Assembly: GCA_014802325.1 (NCBI GenBank)
Contig: JAAVCK010000014.1
Location: 1-64,000, forward strand
Direction of reading: 5' to 3'
Source of the DNA: Bacteroides sp.
GTDB taxonomy: Bacteria > Bacteroidota > Bacteroidia > Bacteroidales > Muribaculaceae
DNA: 64,000 nt
Position 1 is the first letter of the stretch. Every line of letters begins with the position of its first letter. Below are positions 60,033 to 64,000 of the stretch, piece by piece. The notes under the pieces were generated by a model. The model was not told the origin of the DNA. It made no database searches and was given only the letters and a program-made list of their open reading frames with translations. Made by a program: the position numbers and the translations under genes.

Positions 60033-61052
60033 ATGCTAAATAAAATCAACGAATTAAAGGCTGAAATCGACGCTCTGCAGGCGTCGGCTGCAGCCGATGT
60101 CGAGGCGCTGCGCATCGCATATCTCAGCAAAAAGGGAAAAGTGTCGCAGCTCTTCAATGAGTTCCGCACTCTCTCGGCCGACCAGAAGCGCGAGCTCGGC
60201 CAGGCCATCAATGAGCTGAAAAATCATGCTGCCGAGCGCATCAATTCTCTCAAGGATTCTTTCGGCGACGCCGCTGAGACCGAGGCCGACATTGACCTCA
60301 CCCGCTCCGAGGCATCAATGCCGTTAGGCACACGCCACCCCCTGTCGCTCGTGCGCAACGAGATTATCTCCATTTTCTCGCGTCTGGGATTCACCATCGC
60401 CGAAGGTCCCGAGATCGAGGACGACTGGCACGTATTCTCGTCGCTCAACTTTGCCGCTGACCATCCTGCCCGCGACATGCAGGACACTTTCTTCATTCAG
60501 CGAAGCCCCGACGTGCTGCTCCGCACCCACACTTCATCGGTCCAGAGCCGCGTCATGGAGACTACCAAGCCCCCCATCCGCATCATCTGTCCCGGTCGTG
60601 TGTATCGCAACGAAGCCATCTCGGCCCGCGCCCACTGCTTCTTCCATCAGGTCGAGGCGCTCTACGTTGACGAAAACGTCTCGTATGCCGACCTCCGGCA
60701 GACGCTCCTCTACTTCGCCCGCGAGATGTTTGGCACCGACACCGAAATCCGACTCCGTCCCAGCTACTTCCCCTTCACCGAGCCTTCGGCCGAAATGGAT
60801 ATCTCTTGTAAGATCTGCGGTGGTAAAGGATGCGGTTTCTGCAAACACACCGGTTGGGTCGAGATCCTCGGCTGCGGTATGGTCGACCCCAATGTGCTCG
60901 AAGCTTGCGGTATCGACTCTAAAAAATACAGCGGCTTCGCACTCGGCATGGGTGTCGAGCGTATCACCAACCTGAAATATCAGGTCAACGACCTGCGACT
61001 CTTCTCGGAGAACGACGTCAGATTCCTTGACGAGTTCACTTCTGCCCGATGA
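60033..61052 (+). CDS. pheS: Phenylalanyl-tRNA synthetase alpha subunit
   Basis: This is a class II synthetase subunit of 339 residues. The N-terminal coiled coil (about 1-85) binds tRNA. Motifs are HPLSLVRNEIISIFSRLGF, EIEDDWHVFSSLNF, LLRTHTSSVQSRVME (motif 2 region) and FALGMGVERITNLKYQVNDL (motif 3). The beta subunit gene pheT is not adjacent; nth follows with an ATGA overlap. Confidence 0.97.
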   Translation: MLNKINELKAEIDALQASAAADVEALRIAYLSKKGKVSQLFNEFRTLSADQKRELGQAINELKNHAAERINSLKDSFGDAAETEADIDLTRSEASMPLGTRHPLSLVRNEIISIFSRLGFTIAEGPEIEDDWHVFSSLNFAADHPARDMQDTFFIQRSPDVLLRTHTSSVQSRVMETTKPPIRIICPGRVYRNEAISARAHCFFHQVEALYVDENVSYADLRQTLLYFAREMFGTDTEIRLRPSYFPFTEPSAEMDISCKICGGKGCGFCKHTGWVEILGCGMVDPNVLEACGIDSKKYSGFALGMGVERITNLKYQVNDLRLFSENDVRFLDEFTSAR

Positions 61053-61696
61053 CAATCGCCGAGCGCTACAGTCGGGTCATAGAGTGGTTTCAGCAGACCA
61101 TGCCGGTGGCTGAGACCGAACTCCACTACGACAATCCATTCCAGCTCCTCGTAGCCGTAATTCTGTCGGCCCAGTGCACCGACAAGCGCGTCAACCTTGT
61201 CACTCCGGCGCTCTTCAACGCATATCCCACTCCTCAGGCCTTGGCTGATGCCTCGGCCGAGGAGATTTTCAGTTATATAAGTTCCGTATCGTTTCCCAAC
61301 AATAAGACCCGGCTCCTGCTCGGCATGGCCCGCAAGCTCGTGGACCAATACGACGGCCGCGTACCCGACGATATGGACAGTCTGCTTTCGCTACCGGGCG
61401 TCGGACGCAAGACGGCCAACGTCATCCTCTCCGTCGTCTACCACCGCGCCGCTATGGCGGTCGACACCCACGTGTTTCGCGTCAGCGAGCGCATCGGACT
61501 CACCACTCGCTCGCGCAACCCCCTCACCACCGAAAAGACTCTCATGCGCCACATACCCGCAGAGATAGTCCCCACCGCCCACCACTGGCTCATACTTCAC
61601 GGCCGCTACGTATGCAAGGCCCGCAAACCTCTCTGCGGCGAGTGCGGTCTGAAACCTTTCTGCCGTCACTACGCAAAGACTTCGTCAAATGGATAA
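61049..61696 (+). CDS. nth: Endonuclease III
   Basis: This base-excision repair glycosylase/AP lyase for oxidised pyrimidines has 215 residues. The helix-hairpin-helix LPGVGRKTANVILSV contains the catalytic Lys, the catalytic Asp is in AVDTHVFRVSERIGL, and the [4Fe-4S] loop is CKARKPLCGECGLKPFC with the classic C-x6-C-x2-C-x5-C spacing. It overlaps pheS by four bases (ATGA) and the next gene by eight. Confidence 0.97.
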   Translation: MTIAERYSRVIEWFQQTMPVAETELHYDNPFQLLVAVILSAQCTDKRVNLVTPALFNAYPTPQALADASAEEIFSYISSVSFPNNKTRLLLGMARKLVDQYDGRVPDDMDSLLSLPGVGRKTANVILSVVYHRAAMAVDTHVFRVSERIGLTTRSRNPLTTEKTLMRHIPAEIVPTAHHWLILHGRYVCKARKPLCGECGLKPFCRHYAKTSSNG

Positions 61697-62315
61697 TACT
61701 TTTCTCTTCATCATCGAGGTGCTCGGCACCGTGGCATTCGCCATAAGCGGTATCCGACTGGCCGCACGCAAACATTTCGACTGGTTTGGCGCATACACCA
61801 TCGGTCTGGTCACAGCCATCGGCGGCGGCACACTGCGCGACGTGCTGCTCGACATACCCGTATTCTGGATGCAGACATGGTGGTATCTCGCAGTTACGGC
61901 CATGTCGCTGGCCGTAGTGGTGATGTTTCACCGCGTGCTCACCTCCGGTTCGCGTCCCCTCTTTGTGTTCGACACCATCGGACTTGCCCTCTTCGTGATG
62001 ATAGGCATACAGAAGACTCTTGCCGTGGGCTATCCCATGTGGGTAGCCATAGTGATGGGTATCATCACCGGCTCGTTTGGAGGCGTGGTGCGCGACATCA
62101 TGATCAACGAAGAGCCCCTCTTTTTCCGCAAGGACATCTACGCCACAGCATGCCTCGGAGGCGGACTCATTTACTGGTTCGCAGCCCTCGCCGGCTTCTC
62201 ACCCATGGTGCAGCAGATAGCCTGCGCCCTCGTCATCGTAGGCCTCCGCTACGGCGCCCTCCGCTACGGCTGGCAACTCCCCGTCCTCTCCTCCTCCCCC
62301 GACGACAACGAGTGA
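61689..62315 (+). CDS. TRIC/UPF0126 family membrane protein (YicG/YadS-like)
   Basis: The 208-residue inner-membrane protein has about seven hydrophobic helices in two similar halves, each with a glycine-rich helix end: GIRLAARKHFDWFGAYTIGL with VTAIGGGTLRDVLLD, and GIITGSFGGVVRDIMINEEP. These are hallmarks of the trimeric intracellular cation-channel-like UPF0126 family, thought to be potassium-selective; substrate is not proven here. Its start overlaps nth by eight bases. Confidence 0.9.
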   Translation: MDNTFLFIIEVLGTVAFAISGIRLAARKHFDWFGAYTIGLVTAIGGGTLRDVLLDIPVFWMQTWWYLAVTAMSLAVVVMFHRVLTSGSRPLFVFDTIGLALFVMIGIQKTLAVGYPMWVAIVMGIITGSFGGVVRDIMINEEPLFFRKDIYATACLGGGLIYWFAALAGFSPMVQQIACALVIVGLRYGALRYGWQLPVLSSSPDDNE

Positions 62316-62379
62316 CCCCGCTTGCAATAAAGTGATGCAAAATTGCGCCCCAGCCGGCAGCTCGTTTTTACCAACGCTA

Positions 62380-62660
62380 AAAAACGCCACGGAGTGGCAG
62401 TCATTCGGTTAACCCCGGGTACTTGCCACCCGGGGAACACACCACCCCCACGTCACAACCGCGGAGCGGTTGAACAATGGTGGCTCGATTGTACAACCAC
62501 TCCGTGGTTGATTTGGCAATGGTTTTTATACCCCGGGAGGCAAGTACACGGGGTTAACATTGTGGCAGCCACTCCGTGGCTTTTTTTGACTCGCACCCGT
62601 AGGCGCTCGGTTTTAGCCCAGCCGTACGCACCCCAGTGTGCTATACTTTCCCCACAGACT
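62380..62660. repeat. Modular palindromic repeat island between convergent genes
   Basis: About 200 bases (62384-62582) form a nested inverted repeat. The left arm carries CCACGGAGTGG and GGTTAACCCCGGGTACTTGCC, the right arm GGCAAGTACACGGGGTTAAC and CCACTCCGTGG. The middle holds AACCGCGGAGCGGTTG and AACCACTCCGTGGTTG. TTTTTTTGACTCGCACCCGT and GCGCTCGG modules follow. It is a diverged copy of the module at 34817-35008. No gene is visible. Confidence 0.8.
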
Positions 62661-62693
62661 TCACCTGCGCTCCAGCTGACTTCTGTGGGTATA

Positions 62694-62730
62694 GAAAAGC
62701 CCCGGCATTCGCTTGTGGAATGTCGGGGCT
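62694..62730 (-). terminator. Terminator of the partial secreted-protein gene
   Basis: AGCCCCGGCATTC pairs with GAATGTCGGGGCT (one G-U). On the minus strand it is followed by TTTTC. It lies 25 bases past the stop. Confidence 0.85.
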
Positions 62731-62754
62731 GATAAGGTATTGTAAACTTTCGGT

Positions 62755-64000
62755 TTACTTCACGAGCACTTTCTTCACGGTGTTGCCGCGGCGCATGATG
62801 TAGATGCCGCTCGACGGATTAGCTACTCGCTGACCCTGGAGGTTGAAGAACTCGGCGTCGATGCTGTCGGCCGTGATAAGCTCAATGCCCGATGCATCGA
62901 AGAGCACCTTGACAGCGTCGCTGGGAGCCGAATTGCCGGTGGCGTACACGGTCACTACCACATATTCGTAGGTCTTGCCGTCTTCAACGTTGAAGTCAAC
63001 GTATGACAGACCTTCCACGGGCGATTCGGTGATCTTCACGCCATCGCGATACACATCGTAGCCCTTGATTTCAAGTGACTGCGCGGGAGCATTGGCCGGG
63101 ATGAATGTCACGTCGTCGATCAGAAGTATAAACGCGCCTGTCGAGCATGAGCGGATAGCTACGCGCTTGGCTCCCTCGGGGAGTTCGGCAGAGTAGAGAG
63201 TCCACTCATCGGGCACTGTGCCGCCCACTTCTGCTACCTTCACGAAATCTGAAGTCGAGGTTGATCCGGTAGAATAGTACACCTCGATCTTTTCAGGATA
63301 TGTACCCGAGAAACTCTTGGCATAGAATGTAACGGTCTGAGCCGAGCCGTCGAGTTCAGGCGAGATTGCCCAGTCGTTGACGGTAGAGTCATCGTAATTG
63401 AACATCGAGAAGAGGAACTTGGTGCCCGAGTGGCCTTCAAGATCCACTACGGGAGCCTGGCTGTAATCCCATACCCAGAATGAGCCCTTGGTGACACCTA
63501 CTGTGATATTAGGGATCTCGTAATTTTCTATACCGCCTACAAACTGCTGGTCGCCGTCCACAAATATCCAGTCGCCGTAGGTGTCCGAGAAAGCGGTAGC
63601 ATCCTCGAAGTCCTCGGTCACGGCCTGGCGAGGAGCATTCGCAAGGTCAGGTTCGCTCCAGGTGAGTTTCACACCGCCGTCGGCTGAAGTGCCAGCCAGA
63701 TCAGTAGCTGCGGGAAGTGTGGATATTACGGGTGTCACGGTCACGGTGTCGCTCTCGTTGTTGTCAGCGTATTGGTCGGCTGCATATACCACCTTGGCAC
63801 TGTAGGTCACGGCCTCGGTAGCGATAGCCGAGAATTCAGTGTCAAAAGTTACCACTGTCTTGGCGCCTGAAGCGAGTGAGGCCACGGTCTTGGTAGCGCT
63901 GAGCTCGCCGTCGGCATACAGTTCTACCGAGAAGTTGGCGGCTTCTTTCGAGCCATTGTTGACCACGGTCACGTCTACTGCGTAGGCATTACCTGTATTA
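62755..64000 (-). CDS. Large secreted multidomain protein, C-terminal part (cut by window edge)
   Basis: The gene runs off the right edge; about 415 C-terminal residues are visible. They align along their length with the C-terminus of the 1499-residue protein at 35361. Shared stretches include a CARDB-like segment (FSVELYADGELSATKTVASL), STLPAATDL, VTEDFED, GVTKGSFW, NDWAISPELDGSAQT, SGTYPEKI, an FnIII-like GYDVYRDGVKI, and the tail FFNLQGQRVANPSSGIYIMR ending KKVLVK. It is a paralogue, probably exported by the same route. No catalytic motif is seen, and the N-terminus cannot be judged. Confidence 0.85.
   Translation of the reverse strand, partial: NTGNAYAVDVTVVNNGSKEAANFSVELYADGELSATKTVASLASGAKTVVTFDTEFSAIATEAVTYSAKVVYAADQYADNNESDTVTVTPVISTLPAATDLAGTSADGGVKLTWSEPDLANAPRQAVTEDFEDATAFSDTYGDWIFVDGDQQFVGGIENYEIPNITVGVTKGSFWVWDYSQAPVVDLEGHSGTKFLFSMFNYDDSTVNDWAISPELDGSAQTVTFYAKSFSGTYPEKIEVYYSTGSTSTSDFVKVAEVGGTVPDEWTLYSAELPEGAKRVAIRSCSTGAFILLIDDVTFIPANAPAQSLEIKGYDVYRDGVKITESPVEGLSYVDFNVEDGKTYEYVVVTVYATGNSAPSDAVKVLFDASGIELITADSIDAEFFNLQGQRVANPSSGIYIMRRGNTVKKVLVK

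Overview
The window looks like a chromosomal segment from a gut Bacteroidales, most likely of the Muribaculaceae type. The evidence is a SusC/SusD pair, an exbB-exbD-exbD-tonB operon, DUF3078 and DUF4491 proteins, secreted proteins with a T9SS-like C-terminal tail, and many promoters of the Bacteroidota form (-33 TTTG, about 19-20 bases, -7 TAnnTTTG). The genus call is inference.

Layout. 1-3.9 kb: tRNA-Met(CAU) and the TonB energising operon. 3.9-5.9 kb: an intergenic repeat island split by an IS3-family element whose empty site can be reconstructed. 5.9-9.6 kb: a barrel-less TonB-receptor plug protein, a Na/Pi cotransporter and an exported protein of unknown function. 9.8-15.5 kb: ychF, ybaK-like, aroC, a radical SAM gene, a SpoU methyltransferase and a C69 dipeptidase. 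15.7-20.7 kb: a WecA-type transferase, dnaX, a DUF2156 protein and an acyl-ACP thioesterase. 20.8-34.6 kb: a pectin-type polysaccharide utilisation locus with two PL1 pectate lyases, a GH28-GH105 fusion, SusC, SusD, a lipoprotein and a secreted protein. 34.6-39.9 kb: a second repeat island and a 1499-residue secreted multidomain protein, whose paralogue is cut by the right edge of the window (62.8-64 kb). 40-46.3 kb: a DUF3078 operon, DUF4491, an unknown one-TM protein and a U32 peptidase-family protein. 46.6-46.9 kb: a probable stand-alone structured RNA. 47-53.9 kb: an RND tripartite efflux operon ending in an lpxA homologue. 54-56.5 kb: an AT-rich cassette flanked by 328-bp direct repeats of the tyrS 3' end. 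56.3-59.9 kb: an apparent aminotransferase-GH43-tyrS operon. 60-62.3 kb: pheS, nth and a TRIC/UPF0126 membrane protein.

How it works together. ExbB/ExbD/TonB would power SusC-type receptors such as the one in the PUL. In the PUL, the PL1 lyases and GH28 would cut homogalacturonan, SusCD would import oligomers, and GH105 would remove unsaturated uronic acid ends. The most unusual parts are the duplicated tyrS end around an AT-rich lipoprotein/membrane-protein cassette with an amber-interrupted gene, the unassigned structured RNA at 46.6 kb, and a family of modular palindromic intergenic repeats found at six or more places.
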